Shown one piece after another: positions 37,936 to 47,773 of a DNA stretch of 64,000 bases (within the stretch, counting starts at the first letter, position 1; each line of letters starts with the position of its first letter). Source of the DNA: Bacillus niameyensis. GTDB lineage: Bacteria; Bacillota; Bacilli; Bacillales; Bacillaceae_C. Under the pieces are notes generated by a model. That model was not told the origin of the DNA, searched no databases, and saw only the letters and a list, made by a program, of their open reading frames with translations. Location: positions 1,721,824 through 1,785,823 of the forward strand of contig NZ_LN831197.1 of the NCBI RefSeq assembly GCF_001375535.1. Reading direction: 5' to 3'. Position numbers and translations under genes: made by a program.

Positions 37936-40175
37936 TAGATAGCATTTTTATTTGTATACTTTTTTCGATACTCACCAGGTGTAAGCTTTTCCTGTTGCTT
38001 AAATTTCCTAATAAAACTAGATACATCGCTGTAACCTACCTGAAGGGCAATTTCCTTTATCTGCAGATCACTTGTTTTCAATAAATGTTTTGTGTGTTCC
38101 ATTCGTAACCGATTTAAATGCTGAAGAATCGTTTCACCAGTTTGCTTCTTAAAATACCGCATAATGTAGGCTTCAGATAAGGAAAAATGTTCAGCAAGTA
38201 CTTGTATTGAGATTTGATAATCATGATAATTTTCTCGCAGATAAGACAATAGATCATCTAGCAATTGGTGCTCAGTATCTGATTGATCATAAAATTTGAA
38301 TACCGTTTGTATCATCTGTGTAACAGTCTCTTCCATTTCCTCAATGGAATGAAAATCATTTATTTGCAAGACATCTGGCATTATTTCCTCAAGCTCTTGA
38401 TGGACTTGCTCTAAATCATGAACAATCCTCATCACAGTACTAGAAACATCAAACATAAGGCACTTTGCAAAAAATAAATTGGCGCTAGGTGATTTAATAA
38501 TTTCAATAACTTGCCCCATAATTTTGGTCACCTGTTCTTTATCTCGTTGTCGTAAATATAGTTCAAGGCGATCGACAATTTCTTTATCATACCACTGATT
38601 ATTAGAGTTGTCGGCAGATGTTTCCTCGAAAAATATAATCTGATTGGTACCTTTAATTAATTTATAATTAAGGGCTGTAGAGGCTTCCAAATGTGACTTT
38701 CCAATTTGGGTGGCATCATAATAGCTATTTCCAATTCCAAGTGTCACTGAGTAGGATCTAGACTTAATAAACGTTTGGTACCATTCATGTAAAAGCAGCC
38801 TATCAGCATCACCTGAAACAATAAAAACAATTTTTGATGTTTCAAAAAGTTCAATTTGGTATTTTTCTAAACTTTCGAGTTTAGATAACCAATCATTTAC
38901 CAATTTACTCATTTTACGATTCACAAAATCTTTGTCATAAAATTCTATTAACATAACGTAATAAGAAGATTGATTTAATTGAATATCAATATCTTTTCCA
39001 AGAATATTAAATTCCTCGTAACTTGCTATCTCTCCCCGTAATAGCCGAATGAGCAGATGTTGTTGAAGAACTGGCCTATTATGCTCTACACGTTTACTCA
39101 AGAGTTGATTCGTTTGCTCAGAATAATCGATTGCTCCCCATATTTTATCTAAACCATGATGATTCCCTACCACTCGAGCCCATTTTTCTTCTGTTCGTCT
39201 AATTAGTTTTTGTAAAGGTTGATAGTTAATTCGCATACCAAAATAAATAATTAATATACCTGCAAGCAAAATAGCTACATAGGATAATAACACTTTATCC
39301 CTAATACTATTAACATCTTTCATCAATTCCGTTTCTGGAGTTAGTGTAAAGTAGCTCCAGTCCAAAAAATTCGATTCTACATGTGAAATATAATAGGTCT
39401 GTTTTTCGATTTTCAAACTTTGAACACCAATTGATTGACTCTCTTTAATCTTTCCAGTAACTTCTTTTATTTTTGATTTATCATGCAAAGCTGCCACAAT
39501 CTGATTATTTTCATCTATAATAAAAGCATTGCCCTCATCCGAATTGACGACATTTTTAAGCATATCTTGAATCATTTGTTCTTTAATTAAAAAAATTATT
39601 GTTCCGTAAGGATTTTTACTATTAAATGGTACTGGTACCCCGTAAGTAATAATACCCGCTGGTTCTCCATTAAATATTTTTACTTCTTCCGAATTCCTCA
39701 AAAAAGGTTGAGCGCTTTCATTAATATCTTGATAAAACTGTTCTGGTGTCCAATTTTGAAACTGATAGTAACTTCGAATGAAAGAATCTATCGAATAGCT
39801 GGAATCTCCTGAAAATAGGTAATCATTGCCTCTTATATGGTAAAAAAGTTCATAAATAAATTCATTTCCAACCTTATAGTTTAGTATTCTTTTCGCTTTA
39901 AATACGTCAAAGAAATTATCTACATAATATGGTGTTAATTCATGCTGTGTAGAGACCTGCATCGAAATTTTATGAAATTCCGAAAGCTTCGTATCCACCA
40001 TTTCTTTCATCTGCACTAATTTTTGTTCATTTGATGCCATGACTTGTCCTTTTAAATTAGCAAGTAAATAGAAATGTATTATATATCCTAAGAAAAAAAC
40101 AGGGATAATTAAAATAATAATATAAAATGATAAATATTGAAGGCTCAGTGGAATCCTCATCCGTTTTCTATCCAA
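37935..40175 (-). CDS. YesS-like membrane-anchored AraC regulator
   Basis: A 746-residue homologue in layout of the regulator at 25996. Transmembrane segments lie near residues 11-33 and about 295-313, around an extracellular Cache-like domain; the C-terminal AraC domain contains ISIQVLAEHFSLSEAYIMRYF and VGYSDVSSFIRKFKQQEKL. The TTG at 40175 is supported by AAGGAGG seven bases upstream. It is cotranscribed after the sulfatase at 40221-41618 and lies upstream of the LplABC operon 37579-34101, its likely target. Confidence 0.9.
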   Translation of the reverse strand: MDRKRMRIPLSLQYLSFYIIILIIPVFFLGYIIHFYLLANLKGQVMASNEQKLVQMKEMVDTKLSEFHKISMQVSTQHELTPYYVDNFFDVFKAKRILNYKVGNEFIYELFYHIRGNDYLFSGDSSYSIDSFIRSYYQFQNWTPEQFYQDINESAQPFLRNSEEVKIFNGEPAGIITYGVPVPFNSKNPYGTIIFLIKEQMIQDMLKNVVNSDEGNAFIIDENNQIVAALHDKSKIKEVTGKIKESQSIGVQSLKIEKQTYYISHVESNFLDWSYFTLTPETELMKDVNSIRDKVLLSYVAILLAGILIIYFGMRINYQPLQKLIRRTEEKWARVVGNHHGLDKIWGAIDYSEQTNQLLSKRVEHNRPVLQQHLLIRLLRGEIASYEEFNILGKDIDIQLNQSSYYVMLIEFYDKDFVNRKMSKLVNDWLSKLESLEKYQIELFETSKIVFIVSGDADRLLLHEWYQTFIKSRSYSVTLGIGNSYYDATQIGKSHLEASTALNYKLIKGTNQIIFFEETSADNSNNQWYDKEIVDRLELYLRQRDKEQVTKIMGQVIEIIKSPSANLFFAKCLMFDVSSTVMRIVHDLEQVHQELEEIMPDVLQINDFHSIEEMEETVTQMIQTVFKFYDQSDTEHQLLDDLLSYLRENYHDYQISIQVLAEHFSLSEAYIMRYFKKQTGETILQHLNRLRMEHTKHLLKTSDLQIKEIALQVGYSDVSSFIRKFKQQEKLTPGEYRKKYTNKNAI

Positions 40176-40220
40176 TGATCTCCCTCCTTTCCGCTTGTTA
40201 ATAGATTAGATTTATTTTCC

Positions 40221-41618
40221 CTATTCCTTCTGCATTAATTGGCTTGTTAATATCCTCTGTAAAATTGTTTCTTTTAATCCTGCAATTACTACTTTCATTG
40301 AGTCATATGAAGCTAAATTTCTTTGCTCATGAGGATCGTTTTTTATGTCAAAGAGTAAGTAACATTCTCCATCTTTATTAAGTGCAATCTTCCATTCGTC
40401 CGTCAGCAACATTACTTCCCCATTAATTTCAGCTAATGCGGAGTTACGATGATTATGTTCTATATTTCGAAAAACTGGGAGTAAGGATTGTCCAAATTGA
40501 TGATGCTTAAGCTTTCCTTTCGCCACCTCAACAAGTGTTGGACCAATATCGTTTAGTTCAACCACACCTCTATAAACAGCACCGGCGCGAGTTTGTTTCA
40601 TCGTCTCAGGTGTCCGAATAATACAAGGTATTTGTACTGAGCTTTTTAAGAAATTTGATTTATAAAGTAGGCCATAATCTCCATTCATCTCCCCATGATC
40701 AGATGTAAAAACGATCACTGTATGATCCAGCTGGTGTTTTTTCTCGAGCAACTCAATTATTTCCCCGATTTGATCATCAATTAATGTAATATTCCCAGCG
40801 TAATCCGCTCTAAGTTCAGCAATTTCCCCTTCTGTTAGTGGAGGCGCGGTACGTTTTTCTGCCATTAATTGATCCAAATATCCTTCAGGTCGCCCCCCTT
40901 TTTCCTCACTTGGCCTTGGTATCGCCGTTGGCATGGAATTGGGATCATACATACTGGCATATGGTTCAGGAGTGTCCCAAGGTTCATGTGGTCCTCCAAA
41001 ACTTAACATGCAAAACCAAGGACGATCATCATCATAGTTTTCTAGATAAGCTTTTGCCTTTTGAGCAACATGGACATCTGCATATTCTTCCAAAGGAAGT
41101 GGAGATGGCCGCACCATATATTCCTTGGTCGAGAATCTCTCTTCATAATCAGCAATATATTGTTTTAATAGACCTTTTTCCTCCCATTCGTCTGTCATAT
41201 AGCTCTTTACCAACATATTCGCCCTCGGCCCACCAATCTCGTAAATATCATCAAAACCGTAGGACTTCATTAAATACTCCCTATCCCTAAGATCACCTCT
41301 GTGACGGTGAAGATGGGTCTTTCCAAATATACTGGTTCGATAGCCAACTTCCTGAATCGCTTTCATCCAAGTTGGTGTCCCTTCCTCCATATCACAATTG
41401 ATATAAGACCAAATACCTGTGTTATGTGGATACAAACCAGTTGCAAGTGAAATCCTAGCCGGTACACAAACTGGAGAGTTAGTAATACAGTTTGTGAAAT
41501 TAATCCCCTCTTCGGCAACTCTATCCAAATTGGGAGTCTTAACCCAGTTCCCATCCTCTCCTATTGCATCCCATCTAAATTGATCAGCCATTATAAATAA
41601 AATATTGGGTTTGTTCAT
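40221..41618 (-). CDS. Sulfatase, formylglycine-dependent (S1 type)
   Basis: Complete 465-residue sulfatase with no signal peptide. KPNILFIMADQFRWDA gives the metal site; the formylglycine Cys is in SPVCVPARISLATGLYPHN near residue 53; IFGKTHLHRHRGDLRDREY and FTSDHGEMNGDYGLLYK supply further active-site residues. The C-terminal ends in a short sub-domain. It differs substantially from the sulfatase at 32113-33513, so a different sulfate position or sugar is likely. Cotranscribed with the downstream AraC-type regulator, an unusual enzyme-then-regulator order. Confidence 0.92.
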   Translation of the reverse strand: MNKPNILFIMADQFRWDAIGEDGNWVKTPNLDRVAEEGINFTNCITNSPVCVPARISLATGLYPHNTGIWSYINCDMEEGTPTWMKAIQEVGYRTSIFGKTHLHRHRGDLRDREYLMKSYGFDDIYEIGGPRANMLVKSYMTDEWEEKGLLKQYIADYEERFSTKEYMVRPSPLPLEEYADVHVAQKAKAYLENYDDDRPWFCMLSFGGPHEPWDTPEPYASMYDPNSMPTAIPRPSEEKGGRPEGYLDQLMAEKRTAPPLTEGEIAELRADYAGNITLIDDQIGEIIELLEKKHQLDHTVIVFTSDHGEMNGDYGLLYKSNFLKSSVQIPCIIRTPETMKQTRAGAVYRGVVELNDIGPTLVEVAKGKLKHHQFGQSLLPVFRNIEHNHRNSALAEINGEVMLLTDEWKIALNKDGECYLLFDIKNDPHEQRNLASYDSMKVVIAGLKETILQRILTSQLMQKE

Positions 41619-41802
41619 AATAAAATCTCCTTACCCGATAATAAATTTCAACAAAATGTAATCTTCCTTCAAATAAATGAATTCCCTTCCATTTATAACA
41701 AATTTAATCTTGAAATAAGGTACCAACCCTTATTTTTTGAAAGATGCTACTACTTTCAATATCTATTAAGTCTGTAATGCACTATTAAAACGGCAACCAA
41801 AG

Positions 41803-42789
41803 TCACTGTTTTTTGTATAAATTAACATTATAAACCGGATCAATCGCACCTTTTCCAGTTAAAACAGAGACAATATTTTTTGCCGCCCTCATTGCCATGG
41901 CGTTACGCGTTTGTGCTGTAGCCGATCCAATATGGGGGAGTGTCACTACATTTGGCATAAGGAGTAGTGGATTATCTTTTTCTACTGGTTCTTGTTGGTA
42001 GACGTCGAGACCTGCTCCATATATTTGGCCATTTTGGAGGGCGTGAATCATCGCTTTTTCATCTACAGTATGTCCTCTAGATACATTGATAAAAATGGCT
42101 GTTTCTTTCATCCATTTGAATTCTTGTTCACCTATCAAATGATGCGTTTCTGCAGTTAGCGGTGTCAATAGAACAACAAAATCTGATCGTTTTAGTAATG
42201 ATTCAAGATCACAATATTCCGCATTATATTTTTCCTCAGCTGTCGCGTTACGATTACGATTATGGTAAAGCACATCCATGTCGAAACCAAACTTCGCCCT
42301 TTTGGCAACAGCCTCTCCAATCCGCCCCATCCCAATAATTCCAATCGTGGAATGGTGAACATCTCTGCCAAAAAACTCAGCTTCATCTTTAATGGGCTTC
42401 CAATTTCCTGTTTTGACTAGTTGATCCAACTCTGTCACTCTTCTAGCTGTGGCAAGCATTAGAGCAAAAGTTAGATCAGCCACCGTGTCATCTAATACAT
42501 ATGGTGTGTTCGTCCCGATTACGTTATATTTTTTCATTGCCTCTACATCAAAGTTGTTATAGCCAACAGAAACATTACTAACAACTTTCAAATGTGGAGC
42601 AGCAGCTAGTAATTCTTCATCTATTTTATTCCATGTTGTGTAAAGCCCTTCTACATCCGCCACTTCCTCTAACAAATTTTCCCGAGGAATGGGATCTGAT
42701 CCTCTCCATTGTTTAATATCACAATATTGGTCCATGAATTCCTTTACGTTTTCAGGAATTGGTAAAGTTATGTATACTCTCGGTTTCAA
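41803..42789 (-). CDS. D-isomer-specific 2-hydroxyacid dehydrogenase
   Basis: A 328-residue NAD(P)-dependent dehydrogenase of the glyoxylate/hydroxypyruvate/2-ketogluconate reductase group. The Rossmann motif GIIGMGRIGEAVAKRA lies near residue 150; the catalytic Arg in INVSRGHT, Glu in GLDVYQQEP and His in LPHIGSAT are all present. The TTG at 42789 has GGGAGG seven bases upstream. It stands alone, divergent from the YktB-like gene. It may reduce a 2-keto sugar acid or aldehyde from the sugar-acid branch; the substrate is not evident. Confidence 0.9.
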   Translation of the reverse strand: MKPRVYITLPIPENVKEFMDQYCDIKQWRGSDPIPRENLLEEVADVEGLYTTWNKIDEELLAAAPHLKVVSNVSVGYNNFDVEAMKKYNVIGTNTPYVLDDTVADLTFALMLATARRVTELDQLVKTGNWKPIKDEAEFFGRDVHHSTIGIIGMGRIGEAVAKRAKFGFDMDVLYHNRNRNATAEEKYNAEYCDLESLLKRSDFVVLLTPLTAETHHLIGEQEFKWMKETAIFINVSRGHTVDEKAMIHALQNGQIYGAGLDVYQQEPVEKDNPLLLMPNVVTLPHIGSATAQTRNAMAMRAAKNIVSVLTGKGAIDPVYNVNLYKKQ

Positions 42790-42933
42790 TTTCAGACCTC
42801 CCTGAATGTTTTATATAATTCTGATAATCCTATTTTACTCTTCTTCCATACTCCTTACAACAAACAGTCCTAATTGATTTCACTAAAATGAAAATTTAGG
42901 TATACTTAAAGTAATTTGAAAGGAGTTTTTATT

Positions 42934-43551
42934 ATGCCATTCAATGGATTTGAACAAACTGATTTTGATACTTTTAAAATAGCAGGTCTTGATGAAAGAA
43001 TGGCTGCCATCCAAACTAGAATCCAGCCTAAGTTTAATATGATTGGTGAGATTTTAACGGATGATTTATCGGCTATGATTGGCTCTGAAATGCATTTACA
43101 TATCGCCAAGCATGCAAGAAGAACCGTTAATCCTCCTAAAGATACTTGGCTCGCCATTGCTGGTAATAAACGTGGTTACAAGAAGCATCCTCATTTTCAA
43201 GTTGGGCTTTTCGATGATCATCTTTTTGTTTGGCTCGCTTTCATATATGAATTGCCAAATAAAGAAAATATTGCTCAAAACTTCTTAACAGAGATAAAAG
43301 CTATTCAAAATATCATTCCAAAGGACTTTGTTATTTCACAAGACCATATGAAAAAAGATGCGTCACCTGTTGTAGACATCGACCTTGAAAAAGTATTAGT
43401 ACGCTTTCGTGATGTTAAAAAAGCTGAATTTTTAATTGGAAAACATATCGATGCTCACGATCAAATTTTAAAAGATGGTGACCGCTTAATCGAATTGATC
43501 AAAACAACATTTGAACCTCTCATCCCGATTTATCGGTTAGCCTATAAATAA
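42934..43551 (+). CDS. yktB: DUF1054 protein, YktB-like
   Basis: A 205-residue protein matching B. subtilis YktB (DUF1054) along its length: FNGFEQTDFDTFKIAGL at the start, HIAKHARRTVNPPKDTW and RGYKKHPHFQVGLFDDH in the middle. The ATG at 42934 has AAAGGAG eight bases upstream; an in-frame TTG at 42916 overlaps it. Function unknown. Its placement among sugar genes, directly before a GH5 gene (17 bases), suggests shared transcription but probably not shared function. Confidence 0.88.
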   Translation: MPFNGFEQTDFDTFKIAGLDERMAAIQTRIQPKFNMIGEILTDDLSAMIGSEMHLHIAKHARRTVNPPKDTWLAIAGNKRGYKKHPHFQVGLFDDHLFVWLAFIYELPNKENIAQNFLTEIKAIQNIIPKDFVISQDHMKKDASPVVDIDLEKVLVRFRDVKKAEFLIGKHIDAHDQILKDGDRLIELIKTTFEPLIPIYRLAYK

Positions 43552-43568
43552 TAAAGGAGTTGGCTAAT

Positions 43569-45065
43569 TTGGATGGAAATTCTGTAAGAGTTCAAGGTAA
43601 TCGCTTTGTTGATAAACTTGGCCGGCATGTTCTGCTTCATGGTGTCAATATGGTGTGCAAGGATAAAAGTGTCCATTATGTAGGCGATTGGGGAGAAAAG
43701 GATTTTTATAACCTCAAGAAATGGGGCATGAATGTTATCCGCTTTGGAGTGATTTGGGACGGCATTGAGCCAGAAGCTGGGGCCTATAACGACCTATACA
43801 TTGAAGAACTTCGCCGTTTGATTCAATTAGCTAATAAGTTTGGTTTGTTCGTCTTTCTCGACATGCATCAGGATTTATTTAGTGCTGATTTTGGTGATGG
43901 TGCCCCTGTTTGGGCAACGATTACAGATGGAGAGGAATACGAGCCGGGAGAGACATGGAGTGATGCCTACCTATTTAACGGTGCAGTCCAAAAGTCATTC
44001 GACCATTTCTGGAATAATACTCCGGGTCCCGATGGCGTAGGGATTCAAGATCATTTTATCCAAGCATGGGCGTACCTTGTTGAAAAACTCCATATGGAAC
44101 CTAATATAATCGGTTACGATTTATTCAACGAACCTTTTATAGGAAGTCCTGTTCAACAGGTAAATGAGCAAATATTTACTGCTTTTGCGGAATGTTATCA
44201 AAGAAAATATGGTGAAATTGATCTAAACCAATTATATAGTGCCTTTAGTGATCCAAAAGAAAAACAGACATACTTTAGCCTATTGGATGATCCTGAAACA
44301 TATAAAGAAGTGGTAGATGCACCTAGCACAGTTTTGCAATCCTTTGAAAAAAAGATACTATCGGAATTTTACCGAAAAGCGGCTTATGCTATTCGTTCAA
44401 TCGATGCTGAAAGAATCCTATTTCTTGAGACAAATTACTTTTCTAATTTAGGGACAAGCAGTATGATCCAACCCGTACTCGATAACAATGGAAATAAAGA
44501 CCCCCAGCAAGCTTATTCACCGCACTCTTATGATGTGGTAGTCGACTCAGACCTGGCACACACAGCAAACGATCGCAGATTAGAATTTATTTTTGAGCGA
44601 CATGAGGAAACGCGACAAAGACTTGATATGCCTATGCTCATCGGTGAATGGGGCGCTTTCTATAATTCTCACAAAACCGGACATGTTGCACTCCATATAA
44701 AACGATTAATGGAACGGCTTTTATGCAGTGATACGTATTGGAGCTATACGGATGATATGGATCAATCCTCTTCCTTCCTTGGGATTCAGCGTGCATACCC
44801 AATCGCAGTAGCAGGAACGTTGCTTCAATATCGCCATGAAGATGCTATTGGAACTTACCAAATGAAATGGGAGGAAACTAGTGTCATAGGGGCTCCAACT
44901 TTGATCTATCTTCCAGATATTCGTAATTTCAAAGAAAAAGATATTTCACTGTCACCAGAAGGTAGTTCATATGTACTTAGGAAGATGGACGATTCTGATG
45001 GAGGCTATTTAGAAATTCCCCCTATAACAGATAGCATTCGTAGTTTGGTCATTGTTGGAAGATAA
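43569..45065 (+). CDS. GH5 endoglycoceramidase-like glycoside hydrolase
   Basis: A TIM-barrel hydrolase of 498 residues from the TTG at 43569; AAAGGAG lies nine bases upstream, while the in-frame TTG at 43560 abuts it. RFVDKLGRHVLLHGVNMV, FVFLDMHQDLFS, the acid/base Glu in YDLFNEPFIG (near residue 195) and the nucleophile Glu in MLIGEWGAFYN (near residue 360) fit clan GH-A, family GH5, endoglycoceramidase-like. A C-terminal beta sandwich follows. No signal peptide, so it acts in the cytoplasm on glycolipids, steryl glucosides or imported glycosides; which cannot be told. A terminator follows. Confidence 0.85.
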   Translation: MDGNSVRVQGNRFVDKLGRHVLLHGVNMVCKDKSVHYVGDWGEKDFYNLKKWGMNVIRFGVIWDGIEPEAGAYNDLYIEELRRLIQLANKFGLFVFLDMHQDLFSADFGDGAPVWATITDGEEYEPGETWSDAYLFNGAVQKSFDHFWNNTPGPDGVGIQDHFIQAWAYLVEKLHMEPNIIGYDLFNEPFIGSPVQQVNEQIFTAFAECYQRKYGEIDLNQLYSAFSDPKEKQTYFSLLDDPETYKEVVDAPSTVLQSFEKKILSEFYRKAAYAIRSIDAERILFLETNYFSNLGTSSMIQPVLDNNGNKDPQQAYSPHSYDVVVDSDLAHTANDRRLEFIFERHEETRQRLDMPMLIGEWGAFYNSHKTGHVALHIKRLMERLLCSDTYWSYTDDMDQSSSFLGIQRAYPIAVAGTLLQYRHEDAIGTYQMKWEETSVIGAPTLIYLPDIRNFKEKDISLSPEGSSYVLRKMDDSDGGYLEIPPITDSIRSLVIVGR

Positions 45066-45092
45066 TATTTTATTAATTACTATGCATTCAAA

Positions 45093-45133
45093 AAAGCTGT
45101 ACTAAGTCTCTAATGGGAGATTAGTACAGCTTT
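45093..45133. terminator. Bidirectional terminator
   Basis: AAAGCTGTACTAA ... TTAGTACAGCTTT lies between the convergent GH5 and MFS genes. Confidence 0.88.
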
Positions 45134-45141
45134 ACTATTTT

Positions 45142-46329
45142 TTATAAAGATGGAGCAATATTTTTCTGAGAACGCTTAAAAATCATATAACTCACCATTA
45201 GTACAACACCTGAACCTACTAATAGTGAAGGGATAACAAATATTTTCGGACTATACCCTTCGACTATAAACGGTAATACATAACCGACCAAAGAGGCCAT
45301 CTGGAATAAGAAAACATATATGCTAGATCCGAAGCCAATTTTTGTGTGAAACATTCTTTGCACGAAGCCCATCGCCACTCCGTATAAAACAGAAACAAAA
45401 AAGGAGTATAACGGCTGAACAAGAAAGAATACGAATAACGGAGGACTAGAGCTATAAGTTATATAAGTTATTAAGGCGCATAAACTGCCAATAACGAAAA
45501 TTCGTTTACTCCCAAATTTCATCGCCCAATAACCGGCAAACGTCATAAACAGCAATTCAAATACAGCTTGCACACTCCATAAATAGGACATTAAGTAAGG
45601 CTTTTCAAATAAATCTACTACTACAAGCGGCAAATAAAGTCCTCGTAATGAGTCGGCACAACCAAGTAAAAGAAGCGCAAAAAGCATAATAAGGGAAAAT
45701 TGCTCCCCTTTTGTTTCCACAGATCCTTCTCCCTCATTTTTATATTCCTTATAGAAGAATAGTAGAATGAATAAAAAAAGATAACCGGATAAATTCCCAA
45801 TCAAGACACCTTTAAAACTCGCTAACACATATAAGTTCGCACCGAGAAGCAAACCTGTAAAAAAACCGACACTCATCATCGCACGAAGCCAAATTTGAGC
45901 CATTTCATATATTTTTGGTGCTTCCTTCATAAAGTGATTACGTGCCATCGCATAAATCTGTCCCATGATCAAACCAGAAGGCGCAACTGTAATGATCATT
46001 CCAATCATTGCTTGAATAAAAGTATCCGCTCCCATATAAATGAAAAGTCCAGTTACACATAGAACTAAGGCAAATAATGGCAGGGGCTTTTTCTGTTTCA
46101 TTTTATCACTGAAAAATCCGACCATAATCGTAATGATCATATTTAGAATGACAGATACGGAAAAAATAGTGGCGATTTGCCCTTTTGATAACCCGATCCC
46201 TTCACTCATATAAATGGCATTCATCGGAGACAAAATTCCAGTACCGATTCCATATAAAAAGATTCCGAGTATGAGAAACCATGCCCCTTTTATTCTAAAA
46301 AACTGTTTAAAGTCGCCTATTATATTCAA
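45142..46329 (-). CDS. MFS transporter, sugar-efflux-like
   Basis: A 395-residue major facilitator with about 12 hydrophobic segments. FLYGIGTGILSPMNAIY and the loop GFFSDKMKQKK correspond to the family's motif A region. The TTG at 46329 is favoured because AAAGG lies eight bases upstream; a GTG three codons earlier overlaps it. It is the last gene of a three-gene run with a HemY-like oxidase and an ABC ATPase, with about 30 bases between genes, so cotranscription is likely. Its substrate is unknown; sugar or tetrapyrrole efflux are only possibilities. Confidence 0.8.
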   Translation of the reverse strand: MNIIGDFKQFFRIKGAWFLILGIFLYGIGTGILSPMNAIYMSEGIGLSKGQIATIFSVSVILNMIITIMVGFFSDKMKQKKPLPLFALVLCVTGLFIYMGADTFIQAMIGMIITVAPSGLIMGQIYAMARNHFMKEAPKIYEMAQIWLRAMMSVGFFTGLLLGANLYVLASFKGVLIGNLSGYLFLFILLFFYKEYKNEGEGSVETKGEQFSLIMLFALLLLGCADSLRGLYLPLVVVDLFEKPYLMSYLWSVQAVFELLFMTFAGYWAMKFGSKRIFVIGSLCALITYITYSSSPPLFVFFLVQPLYSFFVSVLYGVAMGFVQRMFHTKIGFGSSIYVFLFQMASLVGYVLPFIVEGYSPKIFVIPSLLVGSGVVLMVSYMIFKRSQKNIAPSL

Positions 46330-46359
46330 TGGATTCACCTTTTCAGAGGGAGCCTTTTA

Positions 46360-47757
46360 TTAAGCACCCTCGTTTAATAATTGAATCATTTTTTCAGCTA
46401 TTTCCATTCCATTCTGAATGCAATCTGGAATTCCCACACCATAATACGAGCAACCAGCCAACAATAATTGTGGATATAAAGAAGCAAGATTTTGTTCAAG
46501 ATGTCCCACAATTTGACGATGGTTAATCTGGTAGTTCGGCATATTATCTGTCCAATTGGTAACAAGTGTTGTAACAGGTTCGGCTTTAATATCCAAACTC
46601 TTTTCAATATCTTGTAGGGCCGCTTGCAGAAGTTCTTCTTCACTCATGCCTTTTAATGCAGCAAATAATGGGTGACTTGATTTATAAAACAATCTAACAA
46701 GTAAATTTCCTTTTTTAGAAGTATGCTTCCATTTACGACTTGTCCAAGTACAAGCATTGCATGCTAATTCATCAGTATTCTCAGTAATAAATCCAGTCCC
46801 TTCCTCTGGAAGTAAATGGTCTGGTAAATCAAATCCTATGTAAACACTGATGAGAGAACTAGTTTTCAACTGCGAGAACTGCTCGTCCAATGACTTTTCA
46901 TTCAACAACTTCTGTGTTACAGAATGAGGCAAAGCAAGTACGATATAATCGGCTTCCATTTTTTCTTTATTTGAAAACAAAACTTGATATCGATTATTTA
47001 TCTTTCCGATTTTTTCAGCTTCATAATTAGTATAAATATCAACATTCTCAAGCTGTTCTTCATAAGAACTGATGATACTGCCGAGACCATTCTGAAATGA
47101 AATAAATTTCTTCTCACTGGTGCCTTGAAATTTTTCTTTATTTGCCTCTAGCCCTTTGATGATACTTCCATATTCCTCTTTATAATCGAGCAAATATGGA
47201 AGAGTAGAAGCAATCGACAAATGGCTAAGTTTTCCAGAATAAACACCAGATAATACAGGAGCTATTTGTTTTTCAACGAGCTCCTTCCCAAGAAAGTATT
47301 CTAGAAAGTCACCGATGGAATCATCTTTCTTGAACGAATCATTTTTTAAATAAAAGTCTTTTAATGCCTCTACCTTTCCTTGCGGTGAAACTAATGTACT
47401 TTTTGCCAAAGATTCTATACTTGCCGGGATACCAAACACGGCATCGGCAGGGATGGCTTTTAATTTACCCTCTGTATAGATGAAGGATCTGCCAGTTGAG
47501 TTGTAGACAACCTCACTTTCAATCCCTAACTCTTCCATAATATTTAATTCGTTGGCCTTTCTCGTTACAATGGAGTCCGCTCCTGCCTCCATTATAAAGT
47601 TTTCATCTTTTACTGTTTTTATTTTCCCGCCAAGTTGGGTGGATCCTTCGACCAAAATCAGTTTGATATCAGACTTTGATTTTTTCTTCCATTTATGTAA
47701 TTCATACATAGCAGATAAACCAGTAATCCCACCACCAAGAACCATGACTGTTTTCAC
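46360..47757 (-). CDS. HemY-type porphyrinogen III oxidase
   Basis: FAD-dependent oxidase of 465 residues matching Bacillus HemY/CgoX, which oxidises coproporphyrinogen III to coproporphyrin III in Gram-positive heme synthesis. The FAD dinucleotide site VMVLGGGITGLSAMYELHK begins at residue 4; LGGKIKTVKDENFIMEAGAD, VLSGVYSGKLSHLSI and the C-terminal LLAGCSYYGVGIPDC are family marks. The GTG at 47757 has GAGGTG eight bases upstream. It is not next to hemE or hemH as in most Bacillus, but between an MFS and an ABC ATPase gene, so it may be a second copy. Confidence 0.85.
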   Translation of the reverse strand: MKTVMVLGGGITGLSAMYELHKWKKKSKSDIKLILVEGSTQLGGKIKTVKDENFIMEAGADSIVTRKANELNIMEELGIESEVVYNSTGRSFIYTEGKLKAIPADAVFGIPASIESLAKSTLVSPQGKVEALKDFYLKNDSFKKDDSIGDFLEYFLGKELVEKQIAPVLSGVYSGKLSHLSIASTLPYLLDYKEEYGSIIKGLEANKEKFQGTSEKKFISFQNGLGSIISSYEEQLENVDIYTNYEAEKIGKINNRYQVLFSNKEKMEADYIVLALPHSVTQKLLNEKSLDEQFSQLKTSSLISVYIGFDLPDHLLPEEGTGFITENTDELACNACTWTSRKWKHTSKKGNLLVRLFYKSSHPLFAALKGMSEEELLQAALQDIEKSLDIKAEPVTTLVTNWTDNMPNYQINHRQIVGHLEQNLASLYPQLLLAGCSYYGVGIPDCIQNGMEIAEKMIQLLNEGA

Positions 47758-47773
47758 TTTTTGCACACCTCAA

